NCBI GenBank assembly: GCA_009664345.1
Contig: CP043547.1
Coordinates: forward strand, 1,426,001-1,490,000
Length of the DNA: 64,000 nt
Source of the DNA: Planctomycetales bacterium 10988
GTDB lineage: Bacteria > Planctomycetota > Planctomycetia > Pirellulales > Pb10988
Direction: 5' to 3'
Below, in pieces: positions 43,238-52,482 of the stretch (positions are counted from its first letter, which is position 1; every line of letters starts with the position of its first letter). A program made the translations under genes and the position numbers. The notes under the pieces are model-generated. The model was not told where the DNA came from and did not search any database. It saw only the letters and a list, made by a program, of their open reading frames with translations.

Positions 43238-44911
43238 ATGCAATGGAATCGACGTTCTCGCCCCGAATCTAGTTCGACAAGTTTTTATTGCTTGAAAATT
43301 AAACGACCTTTACTTCTTTGGATCTGCCTGGTTGGGATGGTTGGTTTCCTTGCCCAAGTTTCTCAGGCTCAGGTCGTTGCCCCTGCCGGTGCGGCAGCAT
43401 TTCCTATCCCTGCCGCCAATGACTTTACCAAAGCATCTCTCGACCAATACTGGCAAGCCATCGAACGTTACTATGGGGGGTATCATCAAATCCCGCTCGA
43501 AGTGAAGGCGGAGTATTTCGAATGGCTCCTCTTTCGCTATATGGTCAGCCCGGATGGAAATGCTTACGTTCGCTGCTTGCTGCCCGATCACCTTGGCGTG
43601 CCTGTAGCCTATTGGCAAGATTCCGACACAAGCACCTGGAATGGTGCCCTGCTGGCCGCGCTTAGTCATAAATATTCATTAACCCGAGACCCCCGCACGC
43701 TGTATCGGATCGGTTTGATTCTGAGGGGGCTTCATAAATATCAAGAAGTGACCGAAAAGCCAGGGTTTATTTGCCGAGACTTCGTTCGTGAAGGTGCCCC
43801 GATTTTAAATCAGCAGCATGTCTTTCATCACCGCTATACGGCTCCTGATGGGAAGGTCTATTTTTATGCGGCGGACCCGGCCAAAGGTGGTTACAACCAG
43901 GTCATGTTGGGCTACGGGATGTTGCTGGTGCGAAATGTTTATGACGCTTTGCCACAAGACCTGCAAGCCTTGGCTCGGCAGGATGTCGAAGCGATCGGCA
44001 TGCACCTGATTGAGCATGATTATCATTTAACGAATAAAGATGGTGAAAAGACAGCCTATGGGAACATCCTTCCCATGTTTGGAACTACCGGAGTTCCTTT
44101 CAATGCTCAAGTGGCTTATTCGGTGATCAGCACGGCGTTTCACTTTCCCGCTGTCGATCCAGGAAATCAAGAACGACTCCAAAGCGAATTCCATCGCCTT
44201 CGCTCCAAGCACCATGTTTATTATGAGAAGCCGTTTCGCTCGCTTGTTTTTCCGCAACGCGTGGGGGCGAGTCCCTTTATGAAAGGGATGAATGACCGCA
44301 ATCATGTTACGAACGCCGCCTATAATGGGTTAATGCTGGAGCTTTGGGCAGCGGATCGGGCAAAGCGAGCGATTGATAAGCGGTTTATGTATCAGTTAGG
44401 CCAAACCATGGTCTATTCTATGGACTATTTGAAGAACTCCCGCAATAGTCTTTGTAATTTCATGTGGTTGGGAATGCTCACGCAGGGACCTGCTCGGGAT
44501 ACGATTCTCGATGGGAATTTTTCCGATTGGCAACCCCATGTTCCTTCCATGATGAATGACGGCGTCGAGCAACTTCGCCGGTATCCTCTCAATCGCATGG
44601 TTCTCGAAGGAGAACCGCAGCAGATGGACGAACCGCAATGGGTGGATGCCTATCGGCCTGATTCCTATATTTGGAAGACCAACCTCAACGAACGTTGGAT
44701 CGATTCGGGAAATCCTTCCCCCTTGCAAATGGCTCCGATTGATTTTCTCCATGCGTATTGGCTCATGCGGAGTCATTTTTTGGATGAGCAATCTTTTCTC
44801 GATCCTCGACATCGAGCGGTATTGCTGAGAGGAAGAAGAGTTGAGGGACCACCTCCAATGAACCAAGGTCAGGACAGAACCGGCCCTCAGCTGCGGCCTG
44901 CTAAAAATTAG
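43238..44911 (+). CDS. Large secreted protein, predicted alpha/alpha-toroid fold
   Basis: From ATG at 43238 the product has 557 residues with an N-terminal hydrophobic signal (about 22-48, ending VSQAQV). The rest shows repeated helix-rich segments with aromatic and Asp clusters (YFEWLLFRYMVSPDGNAYVRCLLPDH, DSDTSTWNGALLAALSHKYSLTRDPRTLYRIGLILRGL, NNRNHVTNAAYNGLMLELW-like block near 365-385) that remind me of six-hairpin alpha/alpha-toroid glycoside hydrolases and lyases. No catalytic residues can be assigned. I infer an extracytoplasmic enzyme or structural protein of planctomycetes; the family is not recognised. It is convergent with the minus-strand ferredoxin gene, overlapping it by 11 bp. 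Confidence 0.6.
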   Translation: MQWNRRSRPESSSTSFYCLKIKRPLLLWICLVGMVGFLAQVSQAQVVAPAGAAAFPIPAANDFTKASLDQYWQAIERYYGGYHQIPLEVKAEYFEWLLFRYMVSPDGNAYVRCLLPDHLGVPVAYWQDSDTSTWNGALLAALSHKYSLTRDPRTLYRIGLILRGLHKYQEVTEKPGFICRDFVREGAPILNQQHVFHHRYTAPDGKVYFYAADPAKGGYNQVMLGYGMLLVRNVYDALPQDLQALARQDVEAIGMHLIEHDYHLTNKDGEKTAYGNILPMFGTTGVPFNAQVAYSVISTAFHFPAVDPGNQERLQSEFHRLRSKHHVYYEKPFRSLVFPQRVGASPFMKGMNDRNHVTNAAYNGLMLELWAADRAKRAIDKRFMYQLGQTMVYSMDYLKNSRNSLCNFMWLGMLTQGPARDTILDGNFSDWQPHVPSMMNDGVEQLRRYPLNRMVLEGEPQQMDEPQWVDAYRPDSYIWKTNLNERWIDSGNPSPLQMAPIDFLHAYWLMRSHFLDEQSFLDPRHRAVLLRGRRVEGPPPMNQGQDRTGPQLRPAKN

Positions 44912-45299
44912 TTTCTTGCGGAATTGTCCCCGAAAAAGGGGATTGGCCGAGTTGATATTCTTTGACAATCTCACCTTCGATGAGATGCTTTTGAAGGATG
45001 AGATCGATCACTTCCGGATTGCATTGGCCATACCAGACTCCCTCTGGATAGACGACCATCAATGGGCCACCTTTGCAGATTCCAAAGCAAAGCCCCTTAA
45101 GCCGTAGCACTCCCCCTTGTTTGGTCAGGCCGTATTCTTTCAGCCTTTTCTTGAGGTGTTTCCAAGACTCCGACATCTCTTTCTGAGAGGCGCATTTGGA
45201 GGTATTCCGATCAAAGCACATCAAAATGTGTCGTTGATAGGTTGATACCCCTTCTTTGTAAGCCGCTTTTCGCGCGGACTCTAGCTGCTTTTCATTCAT
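44901..45299 (-). CDS. Thioredoxin-like [2Fe-2S] ferredoxin
   Basis: A 132-residue protein in which Cys spacing fits thioredoxin-like 2Fe-2S ferredoxins: C28 and C36 (HILMCFDRNTSKCAS) and C71 with C75 (CFGICKGGP), plus an extra Cys at 93. The GPLMVVYPEGVWYGQ stretch and HLIEGEIVKEY end fit this fold. It should transfer electrons in an unknown pathway. Its 3' end overlaps the end of the convergent secreted-protein gene by 11 bp. Confidence 0.85.
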   Translation of the reverse strand: MNEKQLESARKAAYKEGVSTYQRHILMCFDRNTSKCASQKEMSESWKHLKKRLKEYGLTKQGGVLRLKGLCFGICKGGPLMVVYPEGVWYGQCNPEVIDLILQKHLIEGEIVKEYQLGQSPFSGTIPQETNF

Positions 45300-45503
45300 A
45301 CTGAGTGCGGAAGGATGGAGGGAAACTTAAATTGGCAATAAAAAATTACCATATATTTACTGAAAAAAGGCCCGTGTGGAGGATTCGGGGGAATTCCTCG
45401 CTGGAGCCTCTTACTCAGTTCATTCCAGGAAAGAATGAAGGGGAGTGCTGTTGAGTTGGAAAATCTCGAAGTCGCTGACCGTTGTCGGGTTGGTAAGCCA
45501 ATC

Positions 45504-45725
45504 TTATTCGCGCGGGCGAACAGCACCACACAGGCCACTGTAATCCGAACGATCTTCGGGATGCCACAACGGTAAACCTTGGGCGACTCGTTGAGCGAGA
45601 ATGTCTAACTTTTCATTCGACCCAGCCGGAGCGGCGGTGGGTTGAAAATCTTCGGTTTCGACGGGGACAAAGTCTTCGTCGTGGCCACATTCATCGATCG
45701 CTTGAAATACATTACGTTGTTTCAT
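45504..45725 (-). CDS. Small acidic protein with conserved C-terminus, planctomycete-type
   Basis: From ATG at 45725, GGAG lies eight bases upstream; 73 residues. The C-terminal part LDILAQRVAQGLPLWHPEDRSDYSGLCGAVRPRE has a pattern (LPLWHP, then SGL and RPRE) that I recall from short conserved planctomycete proteins. The N-terminal half is acidic with no signal or membrane segment. Function is unknown. Confidence 0.6.
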   Translation of the reverse strand: MKQRNVFQAIDECGHDEDFVPVETEDFQPTAAPAGSNEKLDILAQRVAQGLPLWHPEDRSDYSGLCGAVRPRE

Positions 45726-46377
45726 TGTTCTGCTCCAGTTCATAGAAGAGGAAGGAAGTCTAAATACAAGGTGAGTCAAAACCAGTTCCGAATTGAATCG
45801 TTCTCAAATACTGCTAACTCAGGACATCACGCTTTGGAATAATCCTTCAAGAAGGATTAAACGATCCGCTGTATGTTGTCCTTGATTCCTGGACAATACA
45901 AACGTATTGCGTGAGGAAGGGGACGAGTTAACTGGGAGAGTTGGGAATAGGAGCTAAGGGGGGAATCTCACATCAATTTAACAGGAGACTTGAATACCTA
46001 AATCAACCAGAACGATATGTCGTCTTAAACGTGTCATACGTGGTGTTCCCGATAATGGTGTGTGGGAAGGTACTTAGGTATTAGGGGTCTTAGCTTTACT
46101 TCGTAGCTCCGACAAAATGAATTCTTTGAAAGGATACCGGCTCATTTTGAGTGTCTTCGGCTATCTCAAGTCAGTTTTGTCAGAACTTCTTAACTCTGAT
46201 ATCGGAAACTTGGGGACATCAAAATTAAGTGAATGGGAGACTGGCTTGTCTCTTGGATTCGTCCAATTATTCCCGAAGATCGTATCAGGTCAAGCTTTTT
46301 CTTTGAGTTTTTTGGAATTTCCAATCACATATTGGGAAAACCCATCGGGTGGGTGCGACATCTTGTCCGTTTCTGTA
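45726..46377. other. Gene-free region, about 650 bp, containing a second-type MITE-like element
   Basis: No supported gene. An 8-bp perfect inverted repeat, AATCCTTC/GAAGGATT, lies at 45840-45857. The 46103-46189 element is listed separately. The region ends at the stop of tsaD (minus strand). Confidence 0.35.
46103..46189. repeat. MITE-like element of the second type, 87 bp
   Basis: GTAGCTCCGACAAAATGA at 46103 and the right end TCAGTTTTGTCAGAACTTC (46171-46189) are inverted over about 14 of 19 positions. The right end is nearly identical to that of the 42708-42796 element (TCAGTTTTGTCAGAGCTTC). No clear target duplication. No coding capacity. Confidence 0.45.
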
Positions 46378-47406
46378 TTAATCTTGCCGCACCAACCCCG
46401 GATAGGCATCAAGATCGAGCGATTCGAACAATCCTGCCCGCCAACGTTCCCAAGCAATTGCCCCCATGACGGCGTTATCCGTACATAATGAATTCGGGGC
46501 GATCACGAGTTCGACGTTCTTTTTTTGACATTGATTTGTCAATCGTTCTCGAAACGCTCGATTGGCAGCAACTCCACCACCGACACAGATTCGCGGAAGT
46601 TGGTATTTCTCCACCGCTTGCAAAACTTTTCCCACTAAAACTTCAACAACGGCCGCTTGGAAACTTGCAGCTAAATCCGCGATTTCCTGGGAATTAAGGT
46701 TCTGAATCGCGATGTGAGGAGGTTCAGTGCGGCTGATTTGATAGCGAACGGCAGTCTTCAACCCGCTGAAGCTGAATTCCATTCGATCTGGTTGATGCAA
46801 AAAAGAACGCGGAAAGCTGTATTTCTTTGGGTCACCGTTTTCAGCTGCCTTTTGAATCGAAGGTCCACCGGGGTAGGTCAGTCCTAGCATGCTGGCAACT
46901 TTGTCAAATGCCTCGCCCGCCGCATCATCAATCGTCGAGCCTAACAAGGTAAAATCGAGTGGACTTTCGCAGCGATAAAGATTGGTATGTCCTCCACTTA
47001 CAATGAATCCGATGCAGGGGAAGACATTCCTTTCGGAAGTGAGCTGACAGGCATAGATATGGGCTTGAAGATGATTCACGGCCAGTAGAGGCAAGTCGAA
47101 AGCAACACAAAGAGCCTTCGCGGCAGCGACTCCGACAAGCAGCGAACCTGCCAAGCCAGGCGTATTCGCCACTGCGATCCCGCTGATCTCCGAGAGTTCC
47201 AAACCAGCCTGTTCCAGGGCCTGATCGATGGTCGGAAGCATCCGCTCCAGATGTGCCCTCGCGGCGATCTCTGGCACGACTCCACCAAATCGCTCATGCA
47301 GTGCTTCCTGAGAGGCGACCACAGAACTGAGCACCTGATGCCTCTCATCCACCACAGCGACCGCGGTTTCGTCGCAAGTACTCTCAATAATCAAAAGGGG
47401 ACGCAT
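46378..47406 (-). CDS. tsaD: tRNA N6-adenosine threonylcarbamoyltransferase
   Basis: A 342-residue enzyme of t6A synthesis at position 37 of ANN-decoding tRNAs, a cytoplasmic partner of TsaB and TsaE. Metal ligands lie in VNHLQAHIYA (HxxxH), with the ESTCDETAVAVV start, IVSGGHTNLYRC, and DNAVMGAIAWERW near the end (Asp ligand). Full length as in other bacteria. It lies apart from other t6A genes, with a 115-bp gap to the processing protease gene upstream. Confidence 0.95.
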   Translation of the reverse strand: MRPLLIIESTCDETAVAVVDERHQVLSSVVASQEALHERFGGVVPEIAARAHLERMLPTIDQALEQAGLELSEISGIAVANTPGLAGSLLVGVAAAKALCVAFDLPLLAVNHLQAHIYACQLTSERNVFPCIGFIVSGGHTNLYRCESPLDFTLLGSTIDDAAGEAFDKVASMLGLTYPGGPSIQKAAENGDPKKYSFPRSFLHQPDRMEFSFSGLKTAVRYQISRTEPPHIAIQNLNSQEIADLAASFQAAVVEVLVGKVLQAVEKYQLPRICVGGGVAANRAFRERLTNQCQKKNVELVIAPNSLCTDNAVMGAIAWERWRAGLFESLDLDAYPGLVRQD

Positions 47407-47424
47407 TTACTAACCAATCGTCTC

Positions 47425-47470
47425 ATCAAATAAAAACAAGCCGCGAACAAAGGAATTCACGGCTTGCAAT
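47425..47470 (-). terminator. Intrinsic terminator of the processing protease gene
   Basis: On the minus strand GCAAGCCGTGAATTC and the downstream CGCGGCTTG form a stem, followed by TTTTTATTTG, about 50 bp after the protease stop. The plus-strand copy lacks a good T tract. Confidence 0.75.
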
Positions 47471-47521
47471 GGATAGTAGAAAGTTGAAAGAAGCGAGCTT
47501 CAAACCAAGTGTCTCTGAACT

Positions 47522-49003
47522 TTAAGAGGCCGAAGTTTCCAAAACTTTTTCGTTGGATTCCGATTGATCCGTGTCGGATTCCTCCTCGGCATCTTCCCCT
47601 TTCAACTCTTTGAGAATGTAATCGTAGCCCTTTCGCAGTTGACGATCAACGAAGGCTTCCTCTTCCTCGTCGGTTTCTTCGTCTTCAGACTCTTCTTCCT
47701 CTAAGGAATCAGGTTTCCAAACGACACGATCCCGTTTGCGACGGTCTTCACGAAAACGGAAGAGTTCACGGTTGGAATAGACGACTCGGAAGCCTTCGTT
47801 AGGCTTCACACCCCATTCATCAGACTCACTGGCATCAGGAAGCCGGTGAATATTCTTTCCGCTCGGTCTCCAATAAGTTGCCGTGGTAAGCTTGAGGGCA
47901 CTCGATCCCCCTTCGAGATCAATAACGTTTTGAACACTTCCTTTTCCCCAAGTCCGTTCCCCAACAATCACCGCTCGATTATGATCTTGCAGACAAGCGG
48001 AAACAATTTCGCTGGCACTCGCACTAAAACCATTGACGAGAATGACCATAGGAAAATCATCCAACGTCCCTCGATTATGGGCTTCCCAAACTCGCTCCTG
48101 GGTGTTCCGGCCTTTTGTACTTACAATTCGGCCATCAGCAACAAACATGTCACAAATGTCGATGGCCACCGAAAGCAAGCCACCGGGATTGAAACGGAGG
48201 TCGACAATCAGGCCTTTCATTCCTTCGTCGCGAAGTTGTTCAATCGCTTTGCGGAACTCTTTGGTCGTTTCCCGGCTAAAGGCAGAAATCCGGATATAAC
48301 CAATTTTGTTTTCATCGTCGTACATGAAATCCCAAGAATCGTCGGCATTTCGCTTGTCACCCATGACGGTCTGAATTTTGACAACTTCGCGGGTGAGCGA
48401 AACGGTTCGCTCTTTATTTAGATAGACTTGGCGAATCGTCAAACGAACGGAAGAACCGGCTTCGCCTTTCAAGCGATTTACGGCATCGTCGAGAGTGAAA
48501 CCTTCGGTGCTTTCATCATTGATTTTGACAATCACATCTCCAGCATGTAGACCATTGCGATAGGCCGGCGACCCAACGAGTGGGCTGATGATTTCAATTT
48601 CCCCTCGTTGATTCATCCCGATTTGAATGCCAATTCCACCGAAACGACTTTCCACGCTGGTGCGGAATTGGTTGATTTCTTCCGGTTCGATGTAACTTGA
48701 ATAGGGATCAAGCTCTTGGATCATGCCGTTGATCGCGGCGGTCAGGAGCTTTTGGCGATCGATTTCCGTGACGTAGTTCCGCTCAATTTGATCGAGTGTG
48801 TCGACGAACGAACGAAAGAGTTCCAGATACTCGTCTTCCTTTGCTTGGCGATCAGCAGCAGATTGCTGAGTGGTAGGGCGAGAGCTATCCTCGGCGTTAA
48901 TCGGCAGATTTGCCCACATTCCCCACATGCCAGCGACGATCGCGAGTACCCATCCAAAACGAGCGGCCATGCGGTTTTCTCCTAAGATCCGACGTGATTT
49001 CAT
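47522..49003 (-). CDS. C-terminal processing peptidase, S41 family
   Basis: A 493-residue periplasmic protease from ATG 49003 (an in-frame ATG at 49021 is also possible). N-terminal signal about 10-40, then a short helical region, PDZ domain (about 110-190; RFGGIGIQIG, LVGSPAYRNGLHAGDVIVKINDES), and the catalytic domain: VILVNGFSASASEIVSACLQDH carries the catalytic Ser and, about 25 residues later, GERTWGKGSVQNV the catalytic Lys. Such Ctp enzymes trim envelope proteins. The acidic C-terminal tail (SEDEETDEEEE) is unusual. Placed beside the antiporter gene on the same strand. Confidence 0.94.
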   Translation of the reverse strand: MKSRRILGENRMAARFGWVLAIVAGMWGMWANLPINAEDSSRPTTQQSAADRQAKEDEYLELFRSFVDTLDQIERNYVTEIDRQKLLTAAINGMIQELDPYSSYIEPEEINQFRTSVESRFGGIGIQIGMNQRGEIEIISPLVGSPAYRNGLHAGDVIVKINDESTEGFTLDDAVNRLKGEAGSSVRLTIRQVYLNKERTVSLTREVVKIQTVMGDKRNADDSWDFMYDDENKIGYIRISAFSRETTKEFRKAIEQLRDEGMKGLIVDLRFNPGGLLSVAIDICDMFVADGRIVSTKGRNTQERVWEAHNRGTLDDFPMVILVNGFSASASEIVSACLQDHNRAVIVGERTWGKGSVQNVIDLEGGSSALKLTTATYWRPSGKNIHRLPDASESDEWGVKPNEGFRVVYSNRELFRFREDRRKRDRVVWKPDSLEEEESEDEETDEEEEAFVDRQLRKGYDYILKELKGEDAEEESDTDQSESNEKVLETSAS

Positions 49004-49243
49004 GGTATGAGATTCATCCAATAGGATACATACTTCTCTTGAGTAGAGTTACTATCCAGAGAATGTAAAGAATCCTTTGGGAAAAATCCTCAAAACATTC
49101 AAGAGATTTATCTTACTATAATCTTATGCGTATAGCGCAGCAAGCAATAGAGAAAATCTCTTCGGAGGAAGGAGCCTCTCCAGCGATAAGAGGACTCCTC
49201 TGCTTCAGGCCAGGGACTTCTGAAGCGAGTCCCAAATTGTCTG

Positions 49244-50914
49244 CTAGAGAAGAATCCAAGCGTCGAAGATGGAAAACACGATATTGAGGAAGATGAGAAT
49301 CGGAAGCAGAACGGCACAACTATAGACCATGTAACCAAAGAAGCTCGGCATCTCGACGCCTTCTTTTTCTGCAATCGCTTTGACCATAAAGTTAGGCCCA
49401 TTCCCGATATAAGTCATGGCACCCATGAAAACGGCCCCTAAACTGATCGCAGCCAGTAAGGATTCATCGACGCCGGCGACCAGGTGTTCGCCACCTAAAG
49501 TTCTCGCTGTTTCAAAGAAAACAACATAGGTCGGGGCATTGTCAAGCACCGCGGAAAGGAGCCCGGTTGCCCAGAAGAATTGAGATTCCGAATGAAGTCC
49601 TAAATCTGGACCAAGGACATCTAAGATTTGAAGTGCCGGTTGCATGCAGATGAAAATCCCCACAAACAAAGCGGCGACTTCGATAATGGCTCCATAGCCA
49701 AAATTGTTGGCGACTCGCAATCCTTTCGGAGTGGTAAGCAGCGAAAGTCCTACCAGCCCTAGTTGCACGATTTCTCGCATATAAGCCCAAGGGTGCCAAT
49801 CGGTTCCGGGGATTGTCTTGGAGGGATCAAGAAAAGCGACCGAGGCCACGACACCTAGGAGCCAGACAAAGTTAATCAACCCGGTGCAGCGAATGCCGGT
49901 GATCTCAACCTCATCCGCTTCTAAATCGATCCGTTTCTCGGCTGGATAGGCAAATCGGGCATCCCACAGATAATAAATGCCTAAGAGCAAGCTATTTACA
50001 ATGACCCAAGGGACGAACAGCTCAAGAGTCCACCAAAAGTCAACTCCTCGTAAATATCCCAAGAAGAGCGGCGGATCACCAATGGGAAGCAACAACCCCC
50101 CACAGTTGCAAACCACAAAAATAAAGAAAACCACCGTGTGTCGAACGTGGTGCCGTTCCTTATTGGTTTCCAACAACGGACGAATAAGGAGCATCGCCGC
50201 TCCAGTCGTTCCTACAAAACTTGCCAACAAGCCACCCAGAGCAATAAATCCCGTGTTGGTTTTTGGACTGGCGGGAACATCTCCTTCAATCCGAATCCCA
50301 CCACTGATGGTATACAGACTAAAGAGCAACATAATAAAAGGAATATATTCATAGAGAATCGCATTCTCTAACACCGTCTGCGTGATTTCCCAATGAAAAC
50401 CTGACTCACTCGGAAGAATTTCCCGATGAACCAACCAGTGGGCTTCCACCGGAGAGCTACAGAAGAAGAAATAGTAAATGAGCGAGACAATGGCCAAGCC
50501 AGCCGCGACCCAAAACCGGTGCAGATTGCTTTCCCACCAATGCTCCGTAGCCGGGAGCAAGGGAAGAATAGCAATTGCCAATAATAATGCTGCGAATGGC
50601 AACACCGTATATAATGGTGGATAATGTCGAATTCCCTCGGGTAGTTCAACTTTGCTCGCTTCAAGTTCCTCTTCTTCTTGAGTCAGATGCTCAGGGTCTT
50701 CGTGATGGCTGTCATCATCATGGTGATGCATGCTTTCGAGCTGTAACTCGGTTCCATACTGAGGCAATCCGTAATAGGCGGCTATTCCATAACCGGCTAA
50801 AATCAGGAAGATGGCTATCAGCAAAGGAGCTTGATTTTGTTTAGAAGGTTTTGGGGAATGTTCGCTCATCATCACTTGATTGGGTTGGATGGTCGAAAAG
50901 GGAGGAAGAATCAT
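49244..50914 (-). CDS. NhaD-like sodium:proton antiporter (citrate transporter superfamily)
   Basis: A 556-residue membrane protein with about twelve or more helices. The N-terminal part is followed by a His/Asp/Glu-rich loop ([13 protein letters not shown]) and then the transporter core: [60 protein letters not shown], where GDPP is a NhaD/ArsB-type helix break, and [13 protein letters not shown] plus [19 protein letters not shown] in the second half. The paired GG-DPP and DNAPTY/GNGPN motifs are typical of NhaD-type antiporters that export Na+ for protons. The start is uncertain (50914 or ATGs at 50872 and 50869). Confidence 0.88.
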   Translation of the reverse strand: MILPPFSTIQPNQVMMSEHSPKPSKQNQAPLLIAIFLILAGYGIAAYYGLPQYGTELQLESMHHHDDDSHHEDPEHLTQEEEELEASKVELPEGIRHYPPLYTVLPFAALLLAIAILPLLPATEHWWESNLHRFWVAAGLAIVSLIYYFFFCSSPVEAHWLVHREILPSESGFHWEITQTVLENAILYEYIPFIMLLFSLYTISGGIRIEGDVPASPKTNTGFIALGGLLASFVGTTGAAMLLIRPLLETNKERHHVRHTVVFFIFVVCNCGGLLLPIGDPPLFLGYLRGVDFWWTLELFVPWVIVNSLLLGIYYLWDARFAYPAEKRIDLEADEVEITGIRCTGLINFVWLLGVVASVAFLDPSKTIPGTDWHPWAYMREIVQLGLVGLSLLTTPKGLRVANNFGYGAIIEVAALFVGIFICMQPALQILDVLGPDLGLHSESQFFWATGLLSAVLDNAPTYVVFFETARTLGGEHLVAGVDESLLAAISLGAVFMGAMTYIGNGPNFMVKAIAEKEGVEMPSFFGYMVYSCAVLLPILIFLNIVFSIFDAWILL

Positions 50915-51261
50915 TCGAGGTTCTTCCCAGATTAGCCCTTTTGTGATTTGTGAGGCTCGTCAATCCGAGGACATTGAGAAAATCGTAACAATCAATCAGC
51001 AGTGAATAGATTACCGATCCCATCCAGATCGGTCTAGGTGCGTCGCGAGAAATCCCTAATTCTCGGCCTCTTTTAACTGTCAGAAGCAGGCGGATCAATG
51101 GACGAATCTCGCTGACATCCACCAAAGCGAAATTCTCTTTGAATCGTAGGATTCAACCGCTGATAAGAACGGATTTTTTGCTACCCATCGAGGAATCCCA
51201 TTAAGATAAAAGCTAAAAAGTTCCCGCTGAAATCCTCTCCCTCTTCTAAGGAACGAAAACT

Positions 51262-52002
51262 GTGGCTGGATTATTAATTAGTGTTCGAAATGCCGAGGAG
51301 GCCCAACTGGCCCTCTCCGCAGGTGTCGATATTCTTGACATCAAAGAGCCTGACCGTGGCTCCTTGGGGGCAGCTAGCAGCGAAACGATAGCAAATTGTG
51401 TTTCGCTGCTTCAATCGAATCCTATGTCAACACCGATTCCTCCCTTGAGCATCGCCCTCGGGGAGCTTTCTCAGTTGCCTGAATGGTTCCTATCTTCTCA
51501 GCTTCAGGAGCATGACTACCTTCGCGGTATTCACTATGTAAAGGTCGGCCTGGCAGGAGAGCGAGAAAATGAGAAGTGGCCGGAGTCTTTGAAATCTGTG
51601 TATAAAAGATTTCCTCCCACGGTCCAACCCGTTGGCGTCGTCTATGCAGATTGGCAAACGGTAGATGCCCCTTCTCCAAAGACAATGTTTGAATCAGCTC
51701 CAAACCTAGGCTATCAAACCCTTTTGGTGGATACTTGCCAGAAAGATGGCCGCTCATTACTCGACTATTGGCCGCACAAAGAACTAACACGATGGGTAAG
51801 CGAGGTCAAAAAGAAAAATTATCAGTTAGTGCTGGCAGGCTCCTTGACGGAAGTCACCATCCCGCAAGTCCTTGCCTTGTCTCCTGACTTCATCGCGGTC
51901 CGAGGAGCAGCTTGCAAAGAAGGGCGAACGAGCCAGCTCGACTCACAGCGTATTGAGCAGCTCAAGCGTCAGCTTATTGAAACTTTCCAAGAGCAGACCT
52001 AA
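51262..52002 (+). CDS. mfnB: (5-formylfuran-3-yl)methyl phosphate synthase
   Basis: A 246-residue TIM-barrel enzyme making the furan precursor of methanofuran from glyceraldehyde 3-phosphate. The N-terminal LISVRNAEEAQLALSAGVDILDIKEPDRGSLGAAS is the family signature with the Schiff-base lysine in DIKEP; HYVKVGLAG and VLAGSLTEVTIPQVLALSPDFIAVRGAAC supply further active-site positions. GTG start. With mch about 10 kb away, it supports a methanofuran/H4MPT C1 pathway in this organism. It is monocistronic; the tRNA-Met gene is next downstream. Confidence 0.9.
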   Translation: MAGLLISVRNAEEAQLALSAGVDILDIKEPDRGSLGAASSETIANCVSLLQSNPMSTPIPPLSIALGELSQLPEWFLSSQLQEHDYLRGIHYVKVGLAGERENEKWPESLKSVYKRFPPTVQPVGVVYADWQTVDAPSPKTMFESAPNLGYQTLLVDTCQKDGRSLLDYWPHKELTRWVSEVKKKNYQLVLAGSLTEVTIPQVLALSPDFIAVRGAACKEGRTSQLDSQRIEQLKRQLIETFQEQT

Positions 52003-52258
52003 GCCCGAATTCCTCTTCCATGAAACACAACTGTCCAACTTCTATCTTCCAAATGCTTGAGAGAGGGAGCCGAGCGGGACGATAGAAAGGAGAGAAAACA
52101 AACTCAACGGGGCTTGCGTTCTAATGAAAAAATCGTAGAATTATGCCTCATCTTCGATGAATGAAGGACGAACTGCGGGGTCAAATCCCTCTTTTCAACT
52201 CACATCCTTCCCTCAAAAGGGAACCTTTTCTCATCGAAAAATGTCCTAAAAAACAATA

Positions 52259-52332
52259 GGCGGTGTAGCTCAGTTGGTTAGAGCAGCGGAATCATAATCC
52301 GCGTGTCCGGGGTTCGAGTCCCTGCACCGCTA
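52259..52332 (+). tRNA. tRNA-Met (anticodon CAU)
   Basis: A full cloverleaf: acceptor GGCGGTG (52259) pairs with CACCGCT, with a G-U first pair, D stem GCTC...GAGC, anticodon stem GCGGA/TCCGC with loop ATCATAA (anticodon CAT), and T stem around TTCGAGT. It looks like elongator tRNA-Met; tRNA-Ile2 with a modified CAU cannot be excluded from sequence alone. CCA is not encoded. A terminator follows (52366-52407) and then a broken integrase, the usual arrangement for integration at a tRNA 3' end. Confidence 0.93.
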
Positions 52333-52365
52333 CTTTTCATTTTGTCGAATTAGACTGAAATAATT

Positions 52366-52407
52366 AACCTAACTCACCTACAAAAGAGGAGTTAGGTTAT
52401 TTTTTTA
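52366..52407 (+). terminator. Terminator after tRNA-Met
   Basis: AACCTAACTC and GAGTTAGGTT form a perfect 10-bp stem around a 13-base loop, followed by ATTTTTTTATA. Confidence 0.9.
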
Positions 52408-52482
52408 TAAATTGTTTACAATGCTATCATTGCCAGCACTTGCCAAATCTTGACTAGTCTTAAGTTCTGACCACTGACGTTT

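Noticed and set aside
52441-52482. A further MITE-like element near the integrase stop
   Set aside because: One end-like sequence (GTTCTGACCACTG) is present but no inverted partner lies 60-90 bp away, so only a solo end can be claimed.
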